Of a stretch of 64,000 nucleotides of DNA, positions 18,376 through 27,144 are shown one piece after another. The translations under genes were made by a program, and so were the position numbers. The notes under the pieces were generated by a model. The model was not told where the DNA came from and searched no databases. It saw nothing but the letters and a program-made list of their open reading frames with translations. The stretch's first letter is position 1. Each line of letters opens with the position of its first letter. The DNA comes from Pseudorhodoplanes sinuspersici (GTDB taxonomy: Bacteria; Pseudomonadota; Alphaproteobacteria; Rhizobiales; Xanthobacteraceae). The stretch is taken from positions 2,598,501 to 2,662,500 of the forward strand of contig NZ_CP021112.1 of assembly GCF_002119765.1 (NCBI RefSeq), given 5' to 3'.

Positions 18376-19404
18376 TCAATTGTCGAAGCCGACCTTGTCG
18401 ACCAGATTGGCGGCGGCTTTCTTGTATTCGGCGATCTTCGCCAGCGGCAGCGTGTCAGGCTTGAGCGGCCCATAACCGGCAATGATGTCGTTGACCTTGA
18501 TGCCGGTTTTCACCGGATACTCGTAATTGGTGTCAGCGTACATATGCTGTGCCGTATCGCCAGCCAGCCACTCGATCAGCTTCATGGCGTTGGCTTTGTT
18601 CGGCGCGTTTTTGGCCAGCACGACACCGGAGACATTCACATGGGTGCCGCCATCGGCGAAGGTCGGCAGGATCACGCGGGTGGCTTCCGCCCAATCCTTC
18701 TGGTTGGCACTGTTTTTCATCAGCGCCCAGTAATAGGTGTTGCCGATGCCGATGTCGCACTTGCCGGCCGCGACGTCGCGCGCCTGCTCACGATCGCCGC
18801 CCGACGGCTTCTGCGCCAGATTGGCTTTCACGCCGCGCAGCCATTCCTCGGCTTTCGCTTCGCCGTGCTTGGCGATCATCGCGGCAATCAGCGCATTGTT
18901 GTAGATGTGCTGACCGGAGCGGATGCAGATCTTGCCTTTCCACTTCGGATCGGCGAGTTCTTCATAGGTGATCGCGTCCTGCTTCACGCGATCCTTCGAC
19001 GCATACACCACGCGTGCACGCGTTGACACCCCGACCCAGTGGCCTTCCGGATCGCGATATTGCGCCGGCACGGTTTTGTCGACGACGGCAGACTTGATCG
19101 GTTGCGTGATGCCGGCTTGCACCGCATCTTCAAGGCGGCCAATGTCGACAGTCAGCAGAACATCGGCGGGGCTGTTCGCGCCTTCGGTCTTGATGCGCTG
19201 CTCGAGGCCGGAGGATGCCGAGACCACATTCACCTTGATGCCGGTGTCCTTGGTGAAGGCATCGAACAGCGGCTGGATCAGCTTCTGCTCGCGATAGGTG
19301 TAGACATTCACTTCGCCCTGAGCGGACGCGAGCGAAGGAGCGCAGAAAGCGATCAAGCTTGCGCCAAGGGCTGACGCCAGCAGGCGGGCCTTATTCGACG
19401 GCAT
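18376..19404 (-). CDS. ferric-iron ABC transporter substrate-binding protein (FutA/FbpA type)
   Basis: 342 residues, with a signal peptide at about 1-28 (ASA/Q cleavage). The mature start VNVYTYREQKLIQPLFDAF is characteristic of FutA-type Fe(III)-binding proteins, with conserved Tyr residues. A further Tyr pair appears in GIGNTYYWALM, where family members bind Fe(III). It works in the periplasm and delivers iron to the permease encoded downstream. Expression may be iron-controlled (see 19488-19519). Confidence 0.9.
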   Translation of the reverse strand: MPSNKARLLASALGASLIAFCAPSLASAQGEVNVYTYREQKLIQPLFDAFTKDTGIKVNVVSASSGLEQRIKTEGANSPADVLLTVDIGRLEDAVQAGITQPIKSAVVDKTVPAQYRDPEGHWVGVSTRARVVYASKDRVKQDAITYEELADPKWKGKICIRSGQHIYNNALIAAMIAKHGEAKAEEWLRGVKANLAQKPSGGDREQARDVAAGKCDIGIGNTYYWALMKNSANQKDWAEATRVILPTFADGGTHVNVSGVVLAKNAPNKANAMKLIEWLAGDTAQHMYADTNYEYPVKTGIKVNDIIAGYGPLKPDTLPLAKIAEYKKAAANLVDKVGFDN

Positions 19405-19487
19405 GGTGTTCTCCCGGTTTGGATTGCAGCACCTAATGAACGGGGAACAGCAATGGTCAAGGCAAATTCCGTTTGAATTTCAATATA

Positions 19488-19519
19488 TTAGAATTATTCC
19501 AGGCTGACTTTGTCTGGAA
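19488..19519 (-). promoter_or_regulatory. candidate iron-control element (Irr/ICE-like) upstream of fbpA-type gene
   Basis: TTAGAATTATTCCAG (19488-19502) resembles the rhizobial ICE pattern TTAGAA-N3-TTCTAA, with the second half imperfect. It overlaps an inverted repeat, ATTCCAG (19496-19502) with CTGGAAT (19513-19519). It lies about 85-115 bases upstream of the ferric-binding-protein gene. Tentative. Confidence 0.35.
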
Positions 19520-19613
19520 TGAGTCCAAATAAAGGGCTTTCCTTTTGAAGGGACAGAAGATTGCGCGGGGTTACGATTCCGAGGGCTGGATTGAACGGCT
19601 GCAGCCAAATGTC

Positions 19614-20360
19614 TCACCTGGTCGCGGCGAGCCTGTTCACTGGTGTTTTGGGCGCCAAGGCGATTTCCGCGATCAACTTGCCGATCAAAGCCTGCCCAAA
19701 GGACTGGAAATTCTCGGCGACGGCGACGAATGCACCGGGACCGCCAATGACATTGTCCTGAAAATATTTGGCGAGGCCGCCCGGGGGATTGGTGTGTTCG
19801 GGGTTCCAGGCGAGCGGCCGGTCGCTGAGAATGACAAGTCCGTTGATGGTGACGCCCAGCGCCAGAGCATCTTCCCGGGCCGAGAGCAGCCCGCGTCCAG
19901 AATTGTGCGTGCCGTCGCCCGAGATGTCGATTGTGCGGCGCTGCGATTGAAAGGGTGCGCGCGCGAGTTGTTCGACAGAGAAATCGATCGCGCCGCTGAT
20001 CGAGGTACGGTCGGCAAACGGCCGCGGCGCTTCGACCAATGCGTCGGAAAATTTGCGCGCCGCATTGGCGCCGTCGATCAGCGTCCAATCAATGATGACC
20101 TTCTGTGCGGTGGCGCCGGACCACTCGACAAAACAAATTGCGATCCGCCGGTTGGCGCCGGACATGATGGCATCAAGCACCCGTGGGTCCTTGAGCGCTG
20201 ACGCATAGCCGTCTCGCTGAAGCTGGAACTTCGGTTCGTCGATGCTGCGGGACACATCGGCTGCCAGCACCAGCAGCAGGTCGACAATTTCGGCACCGCG
20301 CGCGGCCGGAGCTGCGCTTACGAATATGAAAGCGGTGAGAAGGGCGCGGAGGAAGGCCAT
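19614..20360 (-). CDS. secreted von Willebrand-A-like protein (DUF1194)
   Basis: 248 residues from the ATG at 20360, 10 bases after GAGG; the frame also has a TTG one codon earlier. It has a signal peptide (about 1-22), then a strand ending DVSRSID, which is the D-x-S-x-S part of a MIDAS metal site, and later TIDISGDGTHN, which supplies the Thr/Asp type of ligands. This matches the DUF1194 family of periplasmic vWA-fold proteins of unknown function. Stand-alone gene. Confidence 0.85.
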   Translation of the reverse strand: MAFLRALLTAFIFVSAAPAARGAEIVDLLLVLAADVSRSIDEPKFQLQRDGYASALKDPRVLDAIMSGANRRIAICFVEWSGATAQKVIIDWTLIDGANAARKFSDALVEAPRPFADRTSISGAIDFSVEQLARAPFQSQRRTIDISGDGTHNSGRGLLSAREDALALGVTINGLVILSDRPLAWNPEHTNPPGGLAKYFQDNVIGGPGAFVAVAENFQSFGQALIGKLIAEIALAPKTPVNRLAATR

Positions 20361-20508
20361 CAAATGCTTGCCTCGCAGAACTTGGAACCGACCGGCAACC
20401 TCATCCTAGCGTATGATCCGTCAACGTGAAATCACGCCGCCGACAGATCGTGTGCCTAAGCAAATACATAAGTCTGCAACGGAGGCGCAGCGTCTTAGGC
20501 CTGCAGGC

Positions 20509-23505
20509 CTATTTCGCCAAAACGCGCGCGGCGGGGAAGACGATTTCGACCATCGTGCCGGAATTCACCGCGCTTTTGATTGAAAACTGTGCGCGATTGG
20601 CCTCGGTCAGCGCCTTCGTCAATGGAAGGCCAAGACCGGTACCGCCGGATTTTGCGGATGTGGCGAGTTGTCGAAACGGCTGCAGCGCTGTTTCGATATC
20701 CTGCTCGCTCATGCCGATACCGGTGTCGCGGACGCGTAACATCACATCACCGCGATCGGTCGCCGCCGTCGACACGATCACTTGTCCGCCGGCGCTTGTG
20801 AACTTGATCGAGTTCGACAGCAGGTTGAGAATGATCTGACGCACTGAACGCGGGTCGGCGACGATGCCGGGCACGTTCATCGACAGGGCGGTGCGGATGA
20901 TGACGCGGGCGCGATTGGCTTGTGCCTGCATGATCGCAACGGATTGCTGGGTCAGATCGTTGAGGTTCACCCGTTCGAAACTCAGCTCCATCTTGCCGGC
21001 TTCGATTTTCGACAGATCGAGCAGGTCGTTCAGCAGAGAAACAAGGTGTGATCCGGAAGCCTTGATGTCTTTCAGATAGTCACGATAGCGATCGTTACCG
21101 ATTGGACCAAAGCGCTCTTCCGTCATCACGTCGGAAAAGCCGATGATGGCGTTGAGCGGCGTTCGCATTTCATGGCTGATCCTGGCCAGGAATTCGGATT
21201 TCGCGGATGAGGCTTTTTCCGCCTGCTGCCGTGCCGTGGTCAAATCTTTCTCAGCGTTCTTCCAGCGCGTGATGTCACGAAAAATGGCGCAAAAGCGTGC
21301 GCTATTCTGATCGACGCGCGCCAGCAGCACGTTGAGAAACAGAAGGCTGCCATGCCGTCGCCGGCCGATGAATTCACGGCCATCATCGATCGGCCCGGCG
21401 CTACCACCCTTAGTCAGTCGCTCGAGGCTTGCGCTGGCGGCGCGTTCGTTGTCCGGTGCGAACAGGCTGGTGAAGGAGTGTCCGGGCAGTTCCTCCTTGT
21501 CATAACCAAACAACCGTGCAGCCCCCGCATTGGCTTCGAGAATCTGCCCGTTGCGGTCGATCACGACAACGCCGTCTGTTGCGATGTCGAGAAGTGACGA
21601 CAAGCTAGTTGTCGCATCTGCACCGGTCGTCGGCCGCCAAGCCGCATTGGGAAACAGCACCAGCGCCATTGCGTCTTCGTCGTCGATTGGAAGCGTCACA
21701 AGTCGTCCATCCATCGACGTGTGACTCGCGGGCGCGGCGATGCGCAGCGACTGTCCGTTGTCGCGATCAGACGACGCAGTCTCGACTGTTTCGATGAAGA
21801 GAGAGTCGAGGCCGCCGGCTTGTGCAAAATCGCCGATGGATGCGTAGCCCGTCAGCTTCAAGAATGCCGGGTTTGCATAAATGAAGCTGTTGAGGCGATA
21901 GATCAGTAAGCCGACGGGAAGACGATCAAGGATAGGTGTCTGCAGCGAGAGATCGTTTTCCGAACGCCACAGATCGCGCGCGGTCTGTTCATTTGGGTAG
22001 ATATCGGTCAGTGTGACATCCGATAAAGAAAACTGCTCTATCGTGACTTTTTCGATCTGACCGCGCGCAAGCTCATCGGCGCCTTTGAGGCGCATCGCCA
22101 GGCGGCTTGTCAGTTCCTGAAAAGCGGTTTGTTCGGCGACCGCCGGGACGAGGACGGGCGCGTCCTGTCCGATCGCGCGGAAGGGGACGACGTTTTCGGG
22201 TGTTGCGGCGACATCTTCCGGCTCGGTTTCAACAGGCAACGCGACCCGCTCTTCAACCTTCGGTACCAGAGAATGGATATCTGCCGCCGTTTCGGCATGG
22301 GCGGGCGCAGGCTGTACGCTGACATCTGCAGGATTGGCGTTATCTGCATGATCTGCCAGGGGCTGATCGCGCCACACACCCCATCCCCGATAGCCGCAGA
22401 ACAAGCGTTCTTGATCAAGGGCAGGAATGCCGCAAAGCTCGATTTTGATGCGCTGGCCCTCTTTCGTCGGCCAGTCGACATCGATTCCGCTCCAGGTGTC
22501 GCGTGACACCATCGCGTGAGCGATACGTCCTTCCGGATCTAGCGCAAGCTTGGCGGAAACCTCGTTCCAGAAGCGGCCCATGAGACCCGCCGTGCGCGGT
22601 CCTGCAATGCAGAGGAAATCGTGATCTGTGATCGTGAATCTGTTTTCGGCGTCAGTTTCCCAGACGAAACGCAGGGGATGACGTCGCTGATGGCGATCGC
22701 TTTTCTGTTCGGCAGACTGTTGCGAACCAGGCGCGATCGCATCTTCGGCGTCAGATTGGACTACATCCTTGTGCCGCGGCGCATCGACGTGTTGCGAGGG
22801 GTCATGCGAAGGGTGGTCCACAGTCATTGCCGCCATGGCGTCGGCAATGGGAGACAGATCGACCGTGTTTTCGGCTGTCGCGTCGCTAATGGATATATTG
22901 GCTTCTTGCGACTGCCGGCTATTTTCGTCGGAGAGCAGCAAGAGGGTAACGGCATCTGCGCCTTCGCCTACGTACAGGGTTTCATCCCGTCCATGGACAT
23001 CCGCAAGCAACGTTGCGCCAGCAAGATACCTCGCAGCGGATGGCGTGGCGTGAAGGAGATTGCCGTCCGGATCGAAGGCGGCAATGGCTTCGTCACTTTC
23101 GATCAAACGGCGCGCACGCTCGAACAATGTCAGGCAGAGATTGCAGGGTTCTGCAGCAGCGACGAGGATTGCGGTTGCGGATGCAACAGTCATTTTTGAG
23201 CACGCACAGATCAGCGGCCGGCCAAAGGGCATGCCCATCCCGCGCAATCGTTCAAGGCGCGGAGTGCCGTCCTGCCGAAGCGTCGCCGCGCTGCGGGCGA
23301 CCTGTCTCGCGATGTCGGTGTTCTCGAAGGATGCCGCCATGGCGGCGCTGCTCGATGCGAATCCGAACAGGGCTGCGCCGGCGGGATTTGCAAACAGCAG
23401 CTTTGTACCGGAGGGGTCAAACAGCCAGATCGGCAGCCCGCTTGTCGCATGCACGGCCAATCTCGGGTCGCGCAGGATATCCAGCTGAGCTGATCGATGA
23501 CGCAT
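20509..23505 (-). CDS. multi-PAS sensor histidine kinase, PdhS/DivJ/PleC-like
   Basis: 998 residues with no membrane segment. Degenerate PAS-like regions lie at the N terminus (about 15-130) and around 530-640, a clear PAS at about 645-745, and HisKA plus HATPase_c at about 765-995. The H-box is ISHEMRTPLNAIIGFSDVM; kinase boxes are NLLSNSIKF (N), DTGIGM (G1), PFRQL (F) and GTGLGLPL (G2), so it looks active. The segment ERFGPIGNDRYRDYLKDI after the H-box is typical of the alphaproteobacterial PdhS/DivJ/PleC group acting on DivK/PleD. No response regulator is adjacent. Confidence 0.87.
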   Translation of the reverse strand: MRHRSAQLDILRDPRLAVHATSGLPIWLFDPSGTKLLFANPAGAALFGFASSSAAMAASFENTDIARQVARSAATLRQDGTPRLERLRGMGMPFGRPLICACSKMTVASATAILVAAAEPCNLCLTLFERARRLIESDEAIAAFDPDGNLLHATPSAARYLAGATLLADVHGRDETLYVGEGADAVTLLLLSDENSRQSQEANISISDATAENTVDLSPIADAMAAMTVDHPSHDPSQHVDAPRHKDVVQSDAEDAIAPGSQQSAEQKSDRHQRRHPLRFVWETDAENRFTITDHDFLCIAGPRTAGLMGRFWNEVSAKLALDPEGRIAHAMVSRDTWSGIDVDWPTKEGQRIKIELCGIPALDQERLFCGYRGWGVWRDQPLADHADNANPADVSVQPAPAHAETAADIHSLVPKVEERVALPVETEPEDVAATPENVVPFRAIGQDAPVLVPAVAEQTAFQELTSRLAMRLKGADELARGQIEKVTIEQFSLSDVTLTDIYPNEQTARDLWRSENDLSLQTPILDRLPVGLLIYRLNSFIYANPAFLKLTGYASIGDFAQAGGLDSLFIETVETASSDRDNGQSLRIAAPASHTSMDGRLVTLPIDDEDAMALVLFPNAAWRPTTGADATTSLSSLLDIATDGVVVIDRNGQILEANAGAARLFGYDKEELPGHSFTSLFAPDNERAASASLERLTKGGSAGPIDDGREFIGRRRHGSLLFLNVLLARVDQNSARFCAIFRDITRWKNAEKDLTTARQQAEKASSAKSEFLARISHEMRTPLNAIIGFSDVMTEERFGPIGNDRYRDYLKDIKASGSHLVSLLNDLLDLSKIEAGKMELSFERVNLNDLTQQSVAIMQAQANRARVIIRTALSMNVPGIVADPRSVRQIILNLLSNSIKFTSAGGQVIVSTAATDRGDVMLRVRDTGIGMSEQDIETALQPFRQLATSAKSGGTGLGLPLTKALTEANRAQFSIKSAVNSGTMVEIVFPAARVLAK

Positions 23506-23725
23506 CCAGTAAGACCTCGATCTCGCGGCGATTCGCTTGGAAAGACAGTATTTTAATGGATTGTTAATAGTCGCCGTCGCCGTGCCCGTCCATCCAGCGG
23601 GGATACCGCCCCGCGAATAACCTTAACCGTCGTAAATTTTTCGATGGCTTTGACGAAACTGTGTCACGAAAACAAGGTTAGAATACCGATTACATTCGCC
23701 ATTTCACCGCGAAATCGAGGACGTG

Positions 23726-24103
23726 ATGGATACGACAAAGCCGTTTGAAATTCCGGCCGACATGCGCAAGTTCGCGGAGCAGAGCATGGAGCAGGCCCGC
23801 AAGGCCTTCGATAATTTCGTCACCGCAGCCCAGCAGGCGATGAGCGATCTGGAAGGGCGCGCTCAGACGGCCCGTTCGGGGGCGATCGATGTCAGTGGAC
23901 GGGCCATGACCTTCGCCGAGCGCAACATGGCGGCATCTTTCGAGTTCGCCCAGAACCTGGTGCGTGCCAGGACGGCCGAAGACGTTCTCCGCCTGCAAAC
24001 CGAATATGTAAAAGCGCAAATTCAGGCGCTGAATGAACAGACCAAAGAACTGGCGGAGGCGACTGCCAAAGTCGCAAAGGACACGACCCAGCCTCGCTCT
24101 TAG
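23726..24103 (+). CDS. phasin family protein (short)
   Basis: 125 residues, all helical, with the phasin signature EQARKAFDNFVTAAQQAM and heptad-like FAERNMAASFEFAQNL. The start is the ATG at 23726, 5 bases after GAGG. Phasins coat polyhydroxyalkanoate granules. The partner phasin gene follows 144 bases downstream with its own leader, so the two may be separately controlled. Confidence 0.88.
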   Translation: MDTTKPFEIPADMRKFAEQSMEQARKAFDNFVTAAQQAMSDLEGRAQTARSGAIDVSGRAMTFAERNMAASFEFAQNLVRARTAEDVLRLQTEYVKAQIQALNEQTKELAEATAKVAKDTTQPRS

Positions 24104-24158
24104 GTTTGGGGTGCCATGAAACCTTTTGTCTTAAGTCCTAGAAAAATCTATGGAATTT

Positions 24159-24169
24159 TTGCATCGCAA
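24159..24169. promoter_or_regulatory. candidate PhaR-type operator before second phasin gene
   Basis: TTGCATCGCAA is a perfect TTGC-N3-GCAA inverted repeat, followed by further TTGCGTTGCA at 24178-24187, about 60-80 bases before the phasin start. PhaR/AniA regulators of PHA genes recognise TGC-rich dyads; the assignment here is a guess from motif and position. Confidence 0.4.
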
Positions 24170-24247
24170 TATCTTTGTTGCGTTGCACCATAACGTGTGC
24201 TACTAAAGTTATGCAGCCAGCAACCGCAAACTCCAAAGGATACGCCC

Positions 24248-24724
24248 ATGACTGAGGCGACCACAATGAAGAAGCCGGCAACGGTGTTCGATACGCCGGC
24301 GCTGGAATTTCCCACTTTCGAAATGCCCAAGATGGAAATCCCGGCCGCTTTCCGCGAATTCGCTGAAAAGAGCGTTTCGCAGGCCAAGGACAATTGGGAA
24401 AAGATGAAGGCGGTCACCGAAGAGGCGACCGACATGATCGAGACCAGCTATTCGACCGCCTCCAAGGGTGCTGCGGATTATGGGCTTGCCGTGATCGACG
24501 CGGCGCGCGCCAACACCAACGCGGCGTTCGACTTCTACAGTCAAGCCATGACCGTGAAGTCGCTGTCCGAAATGATCGAATTGTCAACCTCGCACGCCCG
24601 CAAGCAATTCGAGACCGTTGCTGCGCAGTCGAAAGATCTGACGGCGCTGGCGCAGAAGGTTGCTGCCGAGTCGATCGAGCCGCTCAAGTCGGGTATGACC
24701 ACGGCGTTCAACAAGGCCTCCTGA
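24248..24724 (+). CDS. phasin family protein
   Basis: 158 residues from the ATG at 24248, 6 bases after AAGGA; the frame extends upstream to 24197 without a better start. It is helical, with the phasin-2 pattern PAAFREFAEKSVSQAKDNWEKMK at about 35-57 and FDFYSQAMTVKSLSEMIEL later. Predicted PHA-granule-associated protein. It ends before a strong intrinsic terminator. Confidence 0.9.
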   Translation: MTEATTMKKPATVFDTPALEFPTFEMPKMEIPAAFREFAEKSVSQAKDNWEKMKAVTEEATDMIETSYSTASKGAADYGLAVIDAARANTNAAFDFYSQAMTVKSLSEMIELSTSHARKQFETVAAQSKDLTALAQKVAAESIEPLKSGMTTAFNKAS

Positions 24725-24748
24725 CCCGGCCTTTCTTGTGGAAATCCG

Positions 24749-24778
24749 AGGTCCGGGCCGCCTGGTCCGGACCTTTTT
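24749..24778 (+). terminator. intrinsic terminator of phasin gene
   Basis: AGGTCCGG (24749-24756) pairs with CCGGACCT (24767-24774) around a 10-base loop, followed by TTTTT. Classical rho-independent form. Confidence 0.85.
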
Positions 24779-24895
24779 CTTTGGTGGCTGAGGTGTCGAA
24801 GCTTGCTTGCCAAAGCGGCCTCGACCCCCTAGTTTCCGCCCGTCTTCACTGGCCGGAGCGTCGGTCAAAGACGCCCGGCGGTATGACGTCGGTGT

Positions 24896-24972
24896 GCAGC
24901 TGTAGCTCAGTTGGTTAGAGCGCCTGACTGTGGATCAGGAGGTCGGAGGTTCAAGTCCCCCCAGCTGTACCA
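24896..24972 (+). tRNA. tRNA-His (anticodon GTG), A73 / G1-U72 type
   Basis: 77 bases including an encoded CCA (24970-24972). Acceptor stem GCAGCTG pairs with CAGCTGT, so position 1-72 is a G-U pair and the discriminator base is A. The D arm TAGCTCAGTTGGTTAGAGC, anticodon stem CCTGA/TCAGG with loop CTGTGGA, and T loop TTCAAGT are standard. The T stem GGAGG/CCCCC has one A-C mismatch. The usual extra G-1 opposite C73 of bacterial tRNA-His is absent, as known for many alphaproteobacteria. Confidence 0.93.
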
Positions 24973-25145
24973 GCAAAATCATGTGTCCGGCCCGGACACA
25001 TCGGCAACAGACCGTACCTAAGACCTAGGTGACAACCTCGTGCCGAACGGGTTGTCGGTGGGTCGCAAGGTTTTCTGCTCCAGATCGAAATATCCCAGGT
25101 CGTAACGCATACAGGCGGGCGACGAACCGAACGGATGTTCATTCC

Positions 25146-25856
25146 TCATGCCGCGTCAAAACTGACGGAGACGCGGCCAATCGGATGGAGGGTCCAGGCC
25201 AACTGGCGATCAGACGCTTCCAGAAATTGCGGCGCTGTAACCGATCCGGCGATGATGAGATCGCCCGCTTGCAGTCTTCGGCCAAAAGCGCCCAGCGTTC
25301 GCGCGACCTGCGTTACAATAATCCTGAGCGATCCCGTATTCGCTTCAAGGTCATCTGGAACATCGATTTCCCTGGCTGAGCGAACAAGATGTCCTTTGAC
25401 TCCGTCCAGACGAGCGCCTGCGCGAGAGGTGTCACGCGGGCCAAATATCACATGGCGCTGAAAGATATCGCCTGCGAGGATGGCCTCCACGTCGTCCACA
25501 GGACCGTCAACATCGGCGAGTTCGATCGCAGGACCGATTGCTGCGATCGCGTCCACGATGTCGCGTTCGCTTGCGTCCGGCGCGACGTCACGGCCGATTT
25601 CAATGGCGATTTCCGGTTCGGCTGCTGGTTTGGTCCATGATGCAATCGAAACAGCCGCCCCGCTATCGAGAACAGCGCTGTCCAGGAGAAACCCGACCAG
25701 AGGGGCGGTAATGCCAAGTTTTTCCATGGCGGCTGGTGCGCCGAAGCCGACTTTCCAGCCGATGCGCCGCGCGCCGGAGCGCTCCCGTTCTTGAAGCAAT
25801 GCGAATTGCCGGCGCATCCCCTGCGCGATTCTGGGATCGTCCAATATTGCTGTCAT
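25146..25856 (-). CDS. 2-keto-4-pentenoate hydratase / FAH-family protein
   Basis: 236 residues of the MhpD-type fold. Seen: RIGWKVGFGAP near residue 30 (conserved Lys), PAAEPEIAIEIGRDV (metal-ligand Glu pair ExE) near 80, and AGSVTAPQFLE near the end, where MhpD-type enzymes have GSLTGP. It is the last gene of the LacI-regulated operon; its ATG overlaps the cupin stop (ATGA at 25853-25856). The probable reaction is water addition to, or decarboxylation of, a 2-keto-enoate, but the substrate is unknown. Confidence 0.83.
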   Translation of the reverse strand: MTAILDDPRIAQGMRRQFALLQERERSGARRIGWKVGFGAPAAMEKLGITAPLVGFLLDSAVLDSGAAVSIASWTKPAAEPEIAIEIGRDVAPDASERDIVDAIAAIGPAIELADVDGPVDDVEAILAGDIFQRHVIFGPRDTSRAGARLDGVKGHLVRSAREIDVPDDLEANTGSLRIIVTQVARTLGAFGRRLQAGDLIIAGSVTAPQFLEASDRQLAWTLHPIGRVSVSFDAA

Positions 25857-26263
25857 GAATGGCTCTTTGGGTCGACCTCATAACCGGAGGCTTCGATTGA
25901 GCCGGCGCCCATCCAGCCCCAGACCAGAACAACATCCTCACTCGAAGTGTTGTTGAAGCCGTGCCAGCATCCGCGCGGTGAATAAACCACATCGCCCTTA
26001 TGGGACGGTTTGTCACCCTCCTCGGTATAGATGTGACCGCTTCCCTGCAGAACGATGAAGAACTCGTCGCAGTGATGATGGCGATGACTTTCATGCCTTG
26101 CGCCCGGCTTCAGCACGGTCCAGCCAACAACATGATCGGCGCCAGCGGACTTCTTGTCGACCAGGAACTGCACCTGCATGTCGACCCAGCCATCCTTTCG
26201 AGAAAGGCCTTCGACTTTCGGGACATTGTTGAGATTGGTTCGGAAGAGCTTTGGTGCAGTCAT
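25853..26263 (-). CDS. cupin-domain protein in LacI operon
   Basis: 136 residues from the ATG at 26263, 9 bases after GGAGG; longer frames to 26341 lie inside the upstream gene. Cupin motif 1 is seen as ESHRHHHCDEFFIVLQG and motif 2 as GDVVYSPRGCWHGFNN, so a mononuclear metal site is likely. Its start overlaps the dehydrogenase stop and its stop overlaps the hydratase start (ATGA both times), indicating translational coupling. It may be a small isomerase or dioxygenase in the same catabolic route. Confidence 0.83.
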   Translation of the reverse strand: MTAPKLFRTNLNNVPKVEGLSRKDGWVDMQVQFLVDKKSAGADHVVGWTVLKPGARHESHRHHHCDEFFIVLQGSGHIYTEEGDKPSHKGDVVYSPRGCWHGFNNTSSEDVVLVWGWMGAGSIEASGYEVDPKSHS

Positions 26264-27144
26264 CGCGATTGTCCTCCGAGACGCCGGTAAACTTCGTGGG
26301 CGGTTACAAAATCGTTGTGATCGATGCCGAGCCCACGGCATGCATTCATCATTTCGTTCGCTGCCGCCGCCAAGGGCACAGGGCTGCCGAGCTTGCGACC
26401 CATATCCAAAGCGAGGATCATATCTTTTTGCTGAAGGGTTACGTCTGCCAGCGGCACCGCCGGCATTTTCCCTTCGAGAATGAAGGGGCCCCGATATCCA
26501 AGAACCGGGGAGGCTGCGACACTCTTCAGGATGGCGTCGAGCGCTGCTTCGCGCGATACACCGCCCTTTTCTGCGAGCGCCACTGCTTCGCCAAAGGCAA
26601 TCACCTCGACCATCAAAAGCAGGTTCACGGCGATTTTCATTTTTACCGCGAGCCCACTGGCGCCGATGTGGGTGACCTTCGGTCCGATCGCGAGAAGGAT
26701 CGGCTTTACTTTCTCGAATGCATCCTTGTCGCCGCCCACCATGACTGACGCGTTGCCTTGCGCCAAAGTGACGGGCGAGCCGGAAATTGGGGCATCCAGC
26801 ATAACGAGATTTCGTTTTGCGAATTCGTCTGCAACCTGTCGCGTCACGTCCGGCGAAATCGTACTCATGTCGATGTAGATACTGCCGGGTTTCAGTCCGG
26901 AGATGATGCCGTCAGGCCCAAGCGCGACGCTGCGGACGGCGTCACCATCCGTTACAACAGAGAATACAACATCGGATGCTTCCGCGACGGCGCGAGGGCT
27001 ATCCGCCCATGCCATGCCGCTTTCGATGAGAGCTTTTGCTTTGTCCTTTGTGCGGTTCCAGCCTGTGACATGGAAACCTGCCGCCTGTAGCCGGGGCACC
27101 ATGCCGAGGCCCATGATGCCGAGGCCCACAAATCCTACTTTCAC
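26260..27144 (-). CDS. beta-hydroxyacid dehydrogenase (3-hydroxyisobutyrate dehydrogenase family)
   Basis: 294 residues. N-terminal NAD(P) Rossmann motif GFVGLGIMGLGM, substrate-site segment DAPISGSPVTLAQG at about 120, and the catalytic-lysine segment GASGLAVKMKIAVN at about 165-178 (Lys followed by Asn four residues later) are all intact. It oxidises or reduces a short beta-hydroxy or tartronate-like acid. The start is GTG at 27144, overlapping the LacI stop as GTGA. Second gene of the operon. Confidence 0.88.
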   Translation of the reverse strand: MKVGFVGLGIMGLGMVPRLQAAGFHVTGWNRTKDKAKALIESGMAWADSPRAVAEASDVVFSVVTDGDAVRSVALGPDGIISGLKPGSIYIDMSTISPDVTRQVADEFAKRNLVMLDAPISGSPVTLAQGNASVMVGGDKDAFEKVKPILLAIGPKVTHIGASGLAVKMKIAVNLLLMVEVIAFGEAVALAEKGGVSREAALDAILKSVAASPVLGYRGPFILEGKMPAVPLADVTLQQKDMILALDMGRKLGSPVPLAAAANEMMNACRGLGIDHNDFVTAHEVYRRLGGQSR

